Part shown: in pieces, positions 35,205-43,163 of the stretch | Layout of the letters: each line of letters begins with the position of its first letter | How positions within the stretch are numbered: position 1 is the stretch's first letter | Source of the DNA: Deferrisoma camini S3R1 | GTDB lineage: Bacteria > Desulfobacterota > Deferrisomatia > Deferrisomatales > Deferrisomataceae | Assembly (NCBI RefSeq): GCF_000526155.1 | Contig: NZ_JAFN01000001.1 | Coordinates: 3,722,264-3,786,263 of the forward strand | Direction of reading: 5' to 3' | Length of the DNA stretch: 64,000 nt | The notes under the pieces: model-generated | What the model was told of the DNA's origin: nothing | The model's database searches: none | The model's input: only the letters and a program-made list of their open reading frames with translations | Program-made: the position numbers and the translations under genes

Positions 35205-36761
35205 ATGAAGGTTCGAATCCCGATGGTGCTGGCCGTGTCGGTGCTCTGCGCCGGGATCGCAGGGGCCGGTTCGTTTTCCCCGGACTCGCTGGTCTGGAAG
35301 AAGTGCACCGGCTGCCACGAGCCCGTCGGCGGGGTGATCCCCAGGGTGGAGGAGGTGCGCACCACCCCGGAGGAGTGGGCCGTGGTGGTCGAGCGAATGG
35401 CCCGGCTGCACGGCATGTCGCTCTCGGCGGGTGAGATGGAGCAACTGCTCAAGGAGCTGTGCGCCACCCAGATGCTCCGGCCCGACGAGGAGGAAGCGGT
35501 CGCCTACCTGCGGCTGTTCAACAACACCCAGCACCAGGAGGCGCCCCGTGACAAGGACGAGGAGCGGCTGTTCGCCACCTGCGTGCGGTGCCACAGCTTC
35601 GGAAAGATCGCCTCGTACCGCATGACCCCCAAGAACTGGGCGAAGCTGCGGGACTTCCACCTCTACATGGACCCGGCGATCCTGTTCCAGATGCGCGAGA
35701 TGCACTGGATCCAGGAGGCGGACGCCGTGCTGGCCTACCTGGCGAAGCGGTTCCCGTACCAAGAGGCGTGGAAGGCCCCGAAGGCGGACCTGTCCGGCGA
35801 GTGGGTGGTGTTGGGGTACGAGCCCGGCAAGGGCACGTACCGGGGCACGGCCCGATGGAAGGATGCGGGCGGGGGCGAGGCCTCGGTGACCGGCACCCTG
35901 TGGTTTTCCGATGGCACCACCGAGGCGTTTCGGGGCGCGGGCACGGTGTACGGGGGCTACGCCCTGCGCACCCGCACCCGGCACAACGGGTTCGAGACCC
36001 GCGGCGCGTTCACCCTCGACGGGGACGTGATCCGGGGGCAGCACCACTTCCCCGCCCCGGACTTCCGCACCTCGGCGAGCACGTGGTACCGCAACGACGG
36101 CAAGGCCCGGGTGCTGCGGGTCACCCCCGGGTACCTGCTTCCCGGCGAGGAGACCCGGGTGGTGCTGGAGGGGATGAACCTGCCCGAGGTGTCGGCCGAG
36201 GAGGTGTCGTTCGGCGGCTCCGTGGAGGTGCTGGCGGCCCGCAGGCTGGACCCGGGTGTGATCGAGGCGGTCGTGGTGAGCCGTCAGCCGGCCCTGGGCT
36301 CGGCCGAGGTGAGGGTGAAGGGCCTGCCGGCCGGTGAGGTGACCCTGGCGCCCCGGGTGGACTACATCGTGGTCACCCCGGCGGTGGGTCGGGCCCGGCT
36401 GGACGGCGGGGCCTACTACCCCCCCGAAGGGGTCCAGTTCGAGGCCGTGGCCTATTCCAACGGCCGAGACGTGTGGGACGGGGCCGACGACGTGGCCCTG
36501 GGGCCGGTGCCGGCCCGGTTCCGCCTGGAGGAGGAGGTGACCCGGCCCGGCGACGACGACCTGCCCTGGCTGGGCGCCATCGAGCCCGACGGCACCTACA
36601 TTCCGGTGGGCGACTACCGGCCGATCGCGGCCCGGGAGTACTCGGGCGAAGGGTCCGGCTGGGTGAAGGTTGTGGCCGAGTACGATCGGGGCGGTCGCAC
36701 CTACCGGGCAGAGGCCCGCCTGGCGGTCACCGTGCCCGACTACATCCGGAGGATCAAGTGA
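35205..36761 (+). CDS. qhpA: Quinohemoprotein amine dehydrogenase alpha subunit (diheme)
   Basis: A 518-residue periplasmic subunit with a signal peptide (residues 1-21). Two c-type heme sites lie in the N-terminal cytochrome domain: CTGCH (C34/C37/H38) and CVRCH (C126/C129/H130). The rest is beta-rich, with the domains known from QHNDH (for example GEWVVLGYEPGKGTYRGTA and RVTPGYLLPGEETRVVLEG). The subunit passes electrons from the CTQ cofactor of the gamma subunit through its hemes to a periplasmic acceptor. Gene order alpha-D-gamma-beta is the one known from Paracoccus. It overlaps the radical-SAM gene as GTGA. Confidence 0.93.
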   Translation: MKVRIPMVLAVSVLCAGIAGAGSFSPDSLVWKKCTGCHEPVGGVIPRVEEVRTTPEEWAVVVERMARLHGMSLSAGEMEQLLKELCATQMLRPDEEEAVAYLRLFNNTQHQEAPRDKDEERLFATCVRCHSFGKIASYRMTPKNWAKLRDFHLYMDPAILFQMREMHWIQEADAVLAYLAKRFPYQEAWKAPKADLSGEWVVLGYEPGKGTYRGTARWKDAGGGEASVTGTLWFSDGTTEAFRGAGTVYGGYALRTRTRHNGFETRGAFTLDGDVIRGQHHFPAPDFRTSASTWYRNDGKARVLRVTPGYLLPGEETRVVLEGMNLPEVSAEEVSFGGSVEVLAARRLDPGVIEAVVVSRQPALGSAEVRVKGLPAGEVTLAPRVDYIVVTPAVGRARLDGGAYYPPEGVQFEAVAYSNGRDVWDGADDVALGPVPARFRLEEEVTRPGDDDLPWLGAIEPDGTYIPVGDYRPIAAREYSGEGSGWVKVVAEYDRGGRTYRAEARLAVTVPDYIRRIK

Positions 36762-38152
36762 GCGCCACCTACGCCTGGGCGGACCATCGCCTGTTCCGTT
36801 GGGACGGCGAACCCGTGCTCTACGGGGTGGAGGACGTGAGCCTGTTCCACCTGGACCGGGAGGCGGACGAGGTCCTGGCCCGGTGGCGGCCGGCCGAGCC
36901 CCTGGTGCTGGAGCAAACCCCGCCCCAGGACCGCCCGGTGCTGGAAGCGTTTCGCCGGGCCCGGCTCCTGGTGCCGGCCAGGGCCCGGGTTCGGAGCCCC
37001 AGGCCCCGGCCTCCGGCGGCTCCCCCCCTTTCCACCCTGGTGCTGGAGGTGGCCCAGGACTGCAACCTCGCCTGCCGGTACTGCTACGCAGACGGCGGCA
37101 CCTACCACGGCGCCCCCCGGCTCCTCTCGCCTGCCGTGGCCCGGCGGGCCGCCCGGTACCTGGTGGACCGGTCCGGGCCCCACGGGGAGGTGACCCTGGT
37201 CCTGTTCGGTGGGGAGCCCCTCTTGAACCTCCCCGCTGTGCGGGCAGCGGTGGACGAGGCCGAGGCGGCCGCCCGGGCCGCGGGCAAACGGGTCCGGTTC
37301 AGCCTGACCACCAACGGCACCCTGGTCACCGAGGAGGTCTGCGAGTTCCTCCACCGGCACCGGGTGAGCGTGTCCGTGAGCCTGGACGGGCCGCCCGAGG
37401 TCCACGACGCCAACCGCCCCACCCGGGGGGGCTCGGGGTCGTACCGGGCCGCCCGGCAGGGGTTGGCCCTCCTCCTTCGGTCCCCCCAGGCGCCGGTGGC
37501 GGCCCGGGTCACCCTGCCGCCGGCCCAGTGGGACCGCATCCCCGAGGTGTTCGACCACCTGATCGGGCTCGGGGCCCACGAGGTGGGCATCGCGCCCGCA
37601 AGCCCGGTCACCCGGGATCTGCTCCCCACGGCCGAGCAGGAGGAGGCCCTGTTCGCGGGGTTCTCTGGGTTGGCGAGCCGGTTTCTGGCGGCGGCGGGGA
37701 AGGGGGAGGTCCTTCCCTTCTCGAACCTGCTGGACCTCCTGGCCCGGATCCACCTGGGGGCCTCCCGTTCGGCGCCCTGCGGCGCCGGGCTCGGATACCT
37801 GGCCGTGGACACCGAGGGCCGCTTCTTTCTGTGCCATCGGCTGGTCGGAGAGGAGCCGTTCCGGGTGGGGGACCTGGACTCCGGTCCCCGGCCCGGGGCC
37901 ATCCGGGGGTGCTTGGAGGCCTTGGCCGCGCCCCGGGAGGAGCCGTGCTCCCGGTGCTGGGCCCGGGCCCTGTGCCGGGGCGGCTGCCACTACGAGAACC
38001 ATCTGCGGGAAACCGTGCTGGGGTTGCCCTTCGGGGGGACCTGCGGGTTCGTGCGCCGGTGGATCGAGCTGGGCATCCGGGTGTACGCCCGGTTGTGCGC
38101 CTCGGGTCACGAGGATCTGCTCGGCCGGATCGGGGCCCGGGCCCGCTGCTGA
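36758..38152 (+). CDS. qhpD: Radical-SAM/SPASM peptide maturase QhpD
   Basis: A 464-residue cytoplasmic enzyme. The radical-SAM cluster motif is CNLACRYC (C102, C106, C109). A SPASM-type C-terminal region carries many cysteines (APCGAG, FFLCHRL, EPCSRCWARALCRGGCHYEN, GGTCGF) for auxiliary iron-sulfur clusters. QhpD forms the intra-peptide Cys-to-Asp/Glu thioether bonds of the gamma subunit before export. The GTG start overlaps the alpha-subunit stop. The substrate gene follows 55 bp downstream. Confidence 0.93.
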   Translation: MSATYAWADHRLFRWDGEPVLYGVEDVSLFHLDREADEVLARWRPAEPLVLEQTPPQDRPVLEAFRRARLLVPARARVRSPRPRPPAAPPLSTLVLEVAQDCNLACRYCYADGGTYHGAPRLLSPAVARRAARYLVDRSGPHGEVTLVLFGGEPLLNLPAVRAAVDEAEAAARAAGKRVRFSLTTNGTLVTEEVCEFLHRHRVSVSVSLDGPPEVHDANRPTRGGSGSYRAARQGLALLLRSPQAPVAARVTLPPAQWDRIPEVFDHLIGLGAHEVGIAPASPVTRDLLPTAEQEEALFAGFSGLASRFLAAAGKGEVLPFSNLLDLLARIHLGASRSAPCGAGLGYLAVDTEGRFFLCHRLVGEEPFRVGDLDSGPRPGAIRGCLEALAAPREEPCSRCWARALCRGGCHYENHLRETVLGLPFGGTCGFVRRWIELGIRVYARLCASGHEDLLGRIGARARC

Positions 38153-38207
38153 GATTACGCCCACACCGCCCTCCCGGGCGGTCCAGAAAAACCGGAAGGA
38201 GCGAGAG

Positions 38208-38543
38208 ATGAGCGACAAAAAGGCGGTCTTGAAAGCCCTCAACGAGAAGGCCCGGGCCATCGAGACGTTGGCCGAGGGGGAGGAGGAGAGCGCGAGGGCG
38301 CTGCAGGAAGGCCCTCCCGGCATGCCCGCCGGCTGCACCACGGTGTTCGACACCGGATGGGAGACCAACCCCCGGCCCACATACCCCGTGGGCAACTGCC
38401 AGGCCTCGGCCCGGGACTTCCACGGGTGCGCCGGGGACTGCTGGTGGCCGGCCCAGGTGCCGGACGGCCTCACCAACTACCCCGACGTGGACAAGCAGTG
38501 CCCCAACGTGGCCCGGGACTGGCGGAAACTCCAATACGATTGA
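38208..38543 (+). CDS. qhpC: Quinohemoprotein amine dehydrogenase gamma subunit (CTQ-bearing)
   Basis: A 111-residue precursor. All cross-link partners known from the Paracoccus and Pseudomonas enzymes are in register: C43-E52, C64-D70 and C78-D86 for the thioethers, and C74-W80 for the cysteine tryptophylquinone, in the GCAGDCWWPAQVPD segment. About 36 residues precede the expected mature start (around P37) and serve as the leader for QhpD binding and QhpE cleavage. One extra cysteine (C98) has no known partner. No classical signal peptide is present, consistent with export by the dedicated ABC transporter QhpF. Confidence 0.95.
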   Translation: MSDKKAVLKALNEKARAIETLAEGEEESARALQEGPPGMPAGCTTVFDTGWETNPRPTYPVGNCQASARDFHGCAGDCWWPAQVPDGLTNYPDVDKQCPNVARDWRKLQYD

Positions 38544-38604
38544 CCGGAAGCGGCCAGACCATGCCCGGGGTTCTCACCGGTTCGGACTGCGGAAAGGAGC
38601 AGCC

Positions 38605-39615
38605 ATGAGAAGAACTTCCTTGATCGGAGTCGTCACGGCCCTCGCTGTGGGCCTGGTTTCGTTCCAGGCCTCGGCGAAGGATCTCTTCTACTACATCGGC
38701 TACGGGGTGATCCAGGTGATCGACGGCGACACCGACGAGATCGTGGCCGACATCCCGGCCGAGGGGTGGCTGCGGGAGTCCGCGCTGTCGCCGGACAAAC
38801 GCTACCTGTACGTCACCGCCAAACGCCGCCTGATCCACAAGGTGGACCTGAAGGCGAACAAGGTGGTCCAGACCCTCGACATGAGCGGCGGGGGGTGGGA
38901 CCGGTTCATCTACGGGTTCGACGTGGCCCCGGACGGCAAGACCGCCTACGCGTCCATCCGGGCCCGCACGACCGAAGGAGGAGAGGTGGTCGTGAAGCCG
39001 CCCCAGCTCTCCCAACTCGACCTGGCCACGGGCAAGGTGCTGCGGACCCTGGAGCTGCCCTGGGACGCCGCCACCCTGACCACGGTGCGCGACGGCCGCA
39101 TGGTCTACGTGATCGGGAAGGACCTCTACAAGATCGACGTCTCCGGAGATCAGATGCGCCTGGTGGAGACGTACCCCATGTACGAGAAGCAGATGAACTT
39201 CCTGCCCTTCTGGAACTACGCCTGGGAGAACGGTGGGGTGTTCATGGCCAACTACTACACCCCCGAGCTCATGGGGCTCCTGGCGATCGACAAGAAGACC
39301 GGAGAGATCCGGGACACGCCGCTCAACGGCATCCCGGTGTTCGCGTACTCGGTGATCTACTCCCCCGACAAGAAGAAGGCCTACGGCGTCATGGACGAGC
39401 TCAACGTGATCGACCTGGAGACGAAGACCTACGAGTCGATCACGGTGAACCACGAGGGCACCTGCTACGGGGTCAACGTGTCGAGCGACGGCTCCAAAGT
39501 CTACGTGGGCGGCGGCGGATCCACGGTGACGGTGTTCGACGCCCGGACCCTGCGGCCGCTCAAGGTGCTCCAGATGGCCACCGACGGCATGGACATCCGG
39601 CGGGTCACGTTCTGA
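38605..39615 (+). CDS. qhpB: Quinohemoprotein amine dehydrogenase beta subunit
   Basis: A 336-residue periplasmic subunit with a signal peptide (RRTSLIGVVTALAVGLVSFQASA). The mature chain has the repeated blades of a seven-bladed beta-propeller (IQVIDGDTDEIVADI, LSPDKRYLYVTAK, VAPDGKTAYASI, YSPDKKKAYGVMDELNVID, VSSDGSKVYVGGG), as in the known beta subunit, which forms part of the substrate channel and active site with the gamma chain. AAAGGAGCAGCC precedes its ATG. Confidence 0.92.
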   Translation: MRRTSLIGVVTALAVGLVSFQASAKDLFYYIGYGVIQVIDGDTDEIVADIPAEGWLRESALSPDKRYLYVTAKRRLIHKVDLKANKVVQTLDMSGGGWDRFIYGFDVAPDGKTAYASIRARTTEGGEVVVKPPQLSQLDLATGKVLRTLELPWDAATLTTVRDGRMVYVIGKDLYKIDVSGDQMRLVETYPMYEKQMNFLPFWNYAWENGGVFMANYYTPELMGLLAIDKKTGEIRDTPLNGIPVFAYSVIYSPDKKKAYGVMDELNVIDLETKTYESITVNHEGTCYGVNVSSDGSKVYVGGGGSTVTVFDARTLRPLKVLQMATDGMDIRRVTF

Positions 39616-39686
39616 GCCCCTCCCGAGCGCCGGCCCGGGGGGTTCCCGGCCGGCGCGCATCCTCGCTTCGGCGGTGGGGAGGAAGC

Positions 39687-40499
39687 ATGGAGTACGGTTG
39701 GCGGCCCAAGGAGCCCGGCCCGATCCCCGAGGACCCCAGGGACCTGTGCCCGGAGGGGTGGAGGGCGGTCCTGCCGTCGGGAGAGATCACGGCGCTCTGC
39801 TTCGGCTCGGAGTTCTGCCAGGAGGCCCTTCCCACCCCCGAGGGGGCGCAGCGCTGGGTGGGGTGGGCCGGGGATCTGGGGTTGGAGCCGGTGCTCCTCA
39901 CCCCCCCCGTGACCTCCCGGGGCCTGGCCCGGCTGGGGGCGCTCCTGGAGGGGCTCTCCGGTCGTTGCCCCGGTCTCCAGGTGGTTTGCAACGATTGGGG
40001 AACGCTCCGAGCCGTGGGCGAGAGGTTCCCGCGGTTTCGGGTGCGCGCGGGGCGGCTCCTGAACCGGGGGTTACGGGACCCCCGGCCGGGAGCCCAAACC
40101 GGGAGGGAGGCCGGGGACCGGGCCGGGCGCCTGCGCCGGCTGCTCGCCGGCCTGGGGGCCGAGGCCGTGGAGACGGACGTGGACCTGGCCGGTGGATTTC
40201 TGGGCGACGGGTCGGAGGGGCTGGAGCGAACGCTCCATCTCCCCTTCTCGTTCGTCGCCAGCGGCCGCAACTGCCTGGTCCGGTTGGCCGAGGGGGGCGA
40301 GGCCCCGGACGACTGGACCACGGGGCGCCCCTGCACGACCCCCTGCCGCCGGGGGCCGAAGCGGGTCGTGAGGCAGGACACCCCGGTTCCGCTGTGGCGG
40401 GCCGGGAACACCCTGTTCCGTGAGGCCCCCTTGGGGGAGGCGCTTCGCGACCTGGCTCGGGCCGACCGGGTGGTGCTACATGAGGAGCCCCTGCCGTGA
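39687..40499 (+). CDS. Peptidase-U32-family protein, UbiV-like
   Basis: A 270-residue cytoplasmic protein. It resembles the U32-family hydroxylase component UbiV: an early strand TALCFGSEFC (C44, in place of the UbiV cluster cysteine in its GEAVC), then GLEPVLLTPPVTSRGLARL, QVVCNDWGTLRAV, and a late ASGRNC...GRPCTTPC group (C196, C216, C220). This C-x19-C-x3-C set parallels the C-x12-C-x3-C of UbiV that holds a 4Fe-4S cluster. U32 proteins UbiU/UbiV, RlhA and TrhP are O2-independent hydroxylases. The gene is coupled (GTGA) to a second U32 gene and lies inside the QHNDH operon, which lacks flavin hydroxylase QhpG. I infer hydroxylation of the gamma-subunit tryptophan. The family call is by motif, not search. 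Confidence 0.68.
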   Translation: MEYGWRPKEPGPIPEDPRDLCPEGWRAVLPSGEITALCFGSEFCQEALPTPEGAQRWVGWAGDLGLEPVLLTPPVTSRGLARLGALLEGLSGRCPGLQVVCNDWGTLRAVGERFPRFRVRAGRLLNRGLRDPRPGAQTGREAGDRAGRLRRLLAGLGAEAVETDVDLAGGFLGDGSEGLERTLHLPFSFVASGRNCLVRLAEGGEAPDDWTTGRPCTTPCRRGPKRVVRQDTPVPLWRAGNTLFREAPLGEALRDLARADRVVLHEEPLP

Positions 40500-41464
40500 G
40501 CGCGATTCTCGCCCCGGTCCGGCACCCCGAAGAGGTGGCCCCGCTGCGGGGGGCGGGGGCGACGGAGTTCTACTGCGGGCTCACGCCGTGGTTCTGGTCC
40601 CGGGCCGGTGGCGAATGGGTGAACCGACGGAACCCGGAGAGCGCCGGCCTGGAGGACGAGGATGCCCTGCATCGGGTGGTGGAGGAGGCCGGCGGGCTTC
40701 CGGTGTACGTGACCCTCAACGCCCCGTGGTACCCGGGAGACGCGGTCGACGGGCTCGCGGCGTTCGGGGCGTGGCTCCTCCAGGAACAGGGGGTGTCGGG
40801 GCTCATCGTGTCCGACATGGAGCTCCTCCTGGCCCTTGCGGATCTGGGCCTGGCCCATAGGCTCCACCTGTCCAGCGTGGCCGTGTGCACCAACCCGGAG
40901 GCCGTGGGGTTCTTCCGGGACCTGGGGCTCCGGAGGGTCATCCTTCCCCGGCATCTGGCGCTCGACGAGATCGGGGCGGCGCGGGTGCCGGGTGTGGAGC
41001 TCGAGGTCTTCCTTCTGAACGACGGCTGCGTGTTCGAGGAGGGGCTGTGCGCCACGACCCACCGGCTCGGCCCGTTTTGCCTGGGGGACGGCCCCGGGAC
41101 GGAAGGGGTGGGAGCCGAGGCGGTGGACCGGTACGAGTTCTGGAAGTGGACCCGGAACAACTGCGGATGCCGCACGAACCGAGGGATCCCCCTGGGACCC
41201 TGCGGTCTGTGCGCCCTGCCGCGGTTTCTGGGGTGGGGCATCGAGAGCCTGAAGGTGGTGGGCCGGGAGGCGTCGCTGCCCCGGAAGAAGGGCTCGGTCC
41301 GTCTGGCCGCCCGGGGGATGGAGATCGCCCGGTCCGGCGGGGGGCCGGAGGAGATCCGGGAGGCCGTGATCGGGATGCGGGGGGCGGCCGGGCTGTGCGA
41401 GGGGGGGCGCCTGTGTTACTACCCCGAGGTGTGGCGGGGAGAACCCAGGAGGGCGGCGTGTTGA
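40496..41464 (+). CDS. Peptidase-U32-family protein, UbiU-like
   Basis: A 322-residue cytoplasmic protein starting at a GTG that overlaps the previous stop. U32 features: GATEFYCGLTPW near the start, a TIM-like series (LPVYVTLNAPWYP, GLIVSDMELL), and the core VFLLNDGCVFEEGLC, related to the U32 signature (E-V-F-x-H-G-x-L-C). Cysteines C178 and C185 are seven apart, as in the UbiU cluster pair, and C195, C223/C225, C236 and C239 follow. GIESLKVVGREA matches the family's GI-x-S-LKI-x-GR block. It should form a heterodimer with the upstream UbiV-like protein. The inferred role is anaerobic hydroxylation of the QHNDH gamma-subunit tryptophan in place of QhpG. Confidence 0.72.
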   Translation: MSAILAPVRHPEEVAPLRGAGATEFYCGLTPWFWSRAGGEWVNRRNPESAGLEDEDALHRVVEEAGGLPVYVTLNAPWYPGDAVDGLAAFGAWLLQEQGVSGLIVSDMELLLALADLGLAHRLHLSSVAVCTNPEAVGFFRDLGLRRVILPRHLALDEIGAARVPGVELEVFLLNDGCVFEEGLCATTHRLGPFCLGDGPGTEGVGAEAVDRYEFWKWTRNNCGCRTNRGIPLGPCGLCALPRFLGWGIESLKVVGREASLPRKKGSVRLAARGMEIARSGGGPEEIREAVIGMRGAAGLCEGGRLCYYPEVWRGEPRRAAC

Positions 41465-43146
41465 GGGACCTGCGCGAGTTCGCCCGCCACCTGCGGGGCA
41501 AGGGGCCTACGCTCTTCCTGCTCCTGGGCCTGGGGTTTGCCGGGGCCGGGGTGTCGCTCTCGAGCCCCCTTCTGGCGAAGGCCTTCGTGGACGCCGTGGC
41601 GACCCGGGGGGACTACTCCGTGGTGCCGTGGATCGCCGGTGGGCTGGTCGGCGTGGCCCTGCTGGACCTGGGCCTGGGCGTCGTGATCCGGCTGGTGCAT
41701 ACGCGGCTCTCGGCCGCGCTCCTCACGGAACTGCGGCAACGGCTCCTGGAGCACTGCCTGTGCGCCCGGCTGGACGAGCTGGAGGGGTACCGGCACGGGG
41801 ACCTCCTCAGCCGGTTCGGCACGGATATCCCCCAGGTCCAAGGGCTCCTGGTGGACGGCGTGCTGGGGGGGCTGCGCAATCTCCTGACGCTCGGGGTGGC
41901 GGCGGTGATCCTGGTCCGGATGCACCCGGGCCTTGCCGCGTGGAGTTTCCTGGGGGTGGCCGCGGCGTTGACCGCCGCCGTCTGGTTCCGCAGACCGGTG
42001 GAGGCCCACGCCCGGCGAACCCGTCTCGCCATGGTGGATCTCTCCCATTTCCTGGCGGAACGCCTGGCCGCGCTCCGGCCGATTCGGATCCACGGGGCCG
42101 TCGGGGAGGAGCTGGGGCGGTTCCTCGGGGTGCAGCGGACCCTGGTTCGGCGGGTGGTGGCCTTTCAGGGGGTGGACGCCGCGGCCGGAGGGGTTCCCGG
42201 GCTTCTCCTGACGTGCAGCCTGGCGTGGATCTACTGGATGGGCGGAGGGCTCCTGGAGTCCGGGAGCCTGACCCTGGGCACGTTCGTGGCGTTCGTTCTG
42301 TACCAGGGACGCCTGTTCGGGCCGGCCCAGGGCCTGCTGGGACTGGTCCGAGGGCTCCAGGAGGCAAAGGTGAGCGTTTCGAGGGTTGCGGAGCTGCTCC
42401 GGCTGGCCCGGGAGCCCACGGCGCCTCCGACGCGCCGGCCCGAACCGGAGAGGCTCGTGCGCTTATCGCGCGTCTCGTTCTCCTACCCGGGAAGAGAGCG
42501 GCTCCTCGAGGGGGTCGATCTCGACCTGGGGCCCGGCGAACGGGTGGTACTGATCGGGGCGTCGGGCGCCGGGAAGTCGACCCTGGTGCAGCTCCTCTTC
42601 GGGCTTCGGTCTCCCGGGGTGGGCACCGTGCGCCTCGGGGGGGGGGATCCCAGGGCCATGCCCCCGCCCGAGCTGCGCCGGTGGATCGGGTACGCCGGCG
42701 CCGAGCCGTTTCTCCTCCACGCAACGGTGGAGGAGAACCTCTGCTACGCCCGGCCCGACGCCACGGAGGCCGAGATGCTGGAGGCGGCCCGGATCGCCTG
42801 CGCGCACGGCTTCATCCTTTCGCTTCCCCAGGGCTACCGGACCGTGGTCGGGGGGCGCGGGCTGACCCTGTCGGACGGCCAGCGCCAGCGCCTGGGGTTG
42901 GCCCGCCTCGTTCTCCAGGCGCCCCGGGTGTTCGTCCTGGACGAGGCCCTGAGCGGGCTCGATCCGGAAACCGAGCGGCGGGTGTGGGAAAACCTCACGG
43001 GGGCCTTCCCCGACCGGTCGTTCCTGGTGATCACCCACCGGCCGGAGCGGCTTTCCGGTGTGGGGAGAGTCCTTCGGCTGGAGCACGCACGCCTTGTCCC
43101 GGCATCCATCCCGGACGAACCGAACCTGCGTACCCACTCCCCTTGA
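41458..43146 (+). CDS. qhpF: ABC exporter for the gamma subunit, QhpF-like
   Basis: A 562-residue half-transporter with six membrane helices (residues about 15-300) followed by an ATPase: Walker A IGASGAGKST, LSDGQRQRLGLARLV signature, Walker B RVFVLDEALSGLD and an ITHRPERL H-loop. This fusion is the QhpF layout. It moves the cross-linked gamma peptide to the periplasm. The GTG at 41458 overlaps the U32 stop and follows AGGAGGG; a TTG three bases later is an alternative start. Position between the maturation enzymes and the protease supports the role. Confidence 0.85.
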   Translation: MLRDLREFARHLRGKGPTLFLLLGLGFAGAGVSLSSPLLAKAFVDAVATRGDYSVVPWIAGGLVGVALLDLGLGVVIRLVHTRLSAALLTELRQRLLEHCLCARLDELEGYRHGDLLSRFGTDIPQVQGLLVDGVLGGLRNLLTLGVAAVILVRMHPGLAAWSFLGVAAALTAAVWFRRPVEAHARRTRLAMVDLSHFLAERLAALRPIRIHGAVGEELGRFLGVQRTLVRRVVAFQGVDAAAGGVPGLLLTCSLAWIYWMGGGLLESGSLTLGTFVAFVLYQGRLFGPAQGLLGLVRGLQEAKVSVSRVAELLRLAREPTAPPTRRPEPERLVRLSRVSFSYPGRERLLEGVDLDLGPGERVVLIGASGAGKSTLVQLLFGLRSPGVGTVRLGGGDPRAMPPPELRRWIGYAGAEPFLLHATVEENLCYARPDATEAEMLEAARIACAHGFILSLPQGYRTVVGGRGLTLSDGQRQRLGLARLVLQAPRVFVLDEALSGLDPETERRVWENLTGAFPDRSFLVITHRPERLSGVGRVLRLEHARLVPASIPDEPNLRTHSP

Positions 43147-43163
43147 GACACGGAGGAAGCCCC

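Noticed and set aside
39687-40499. QhpG, the flavin-dependent CTQ hydroxylase
   Set aside because: No GxGxxG nucleotide-binding start, no FAD motifs and the wrong length; the cysteine pattern points to U32 proteins.
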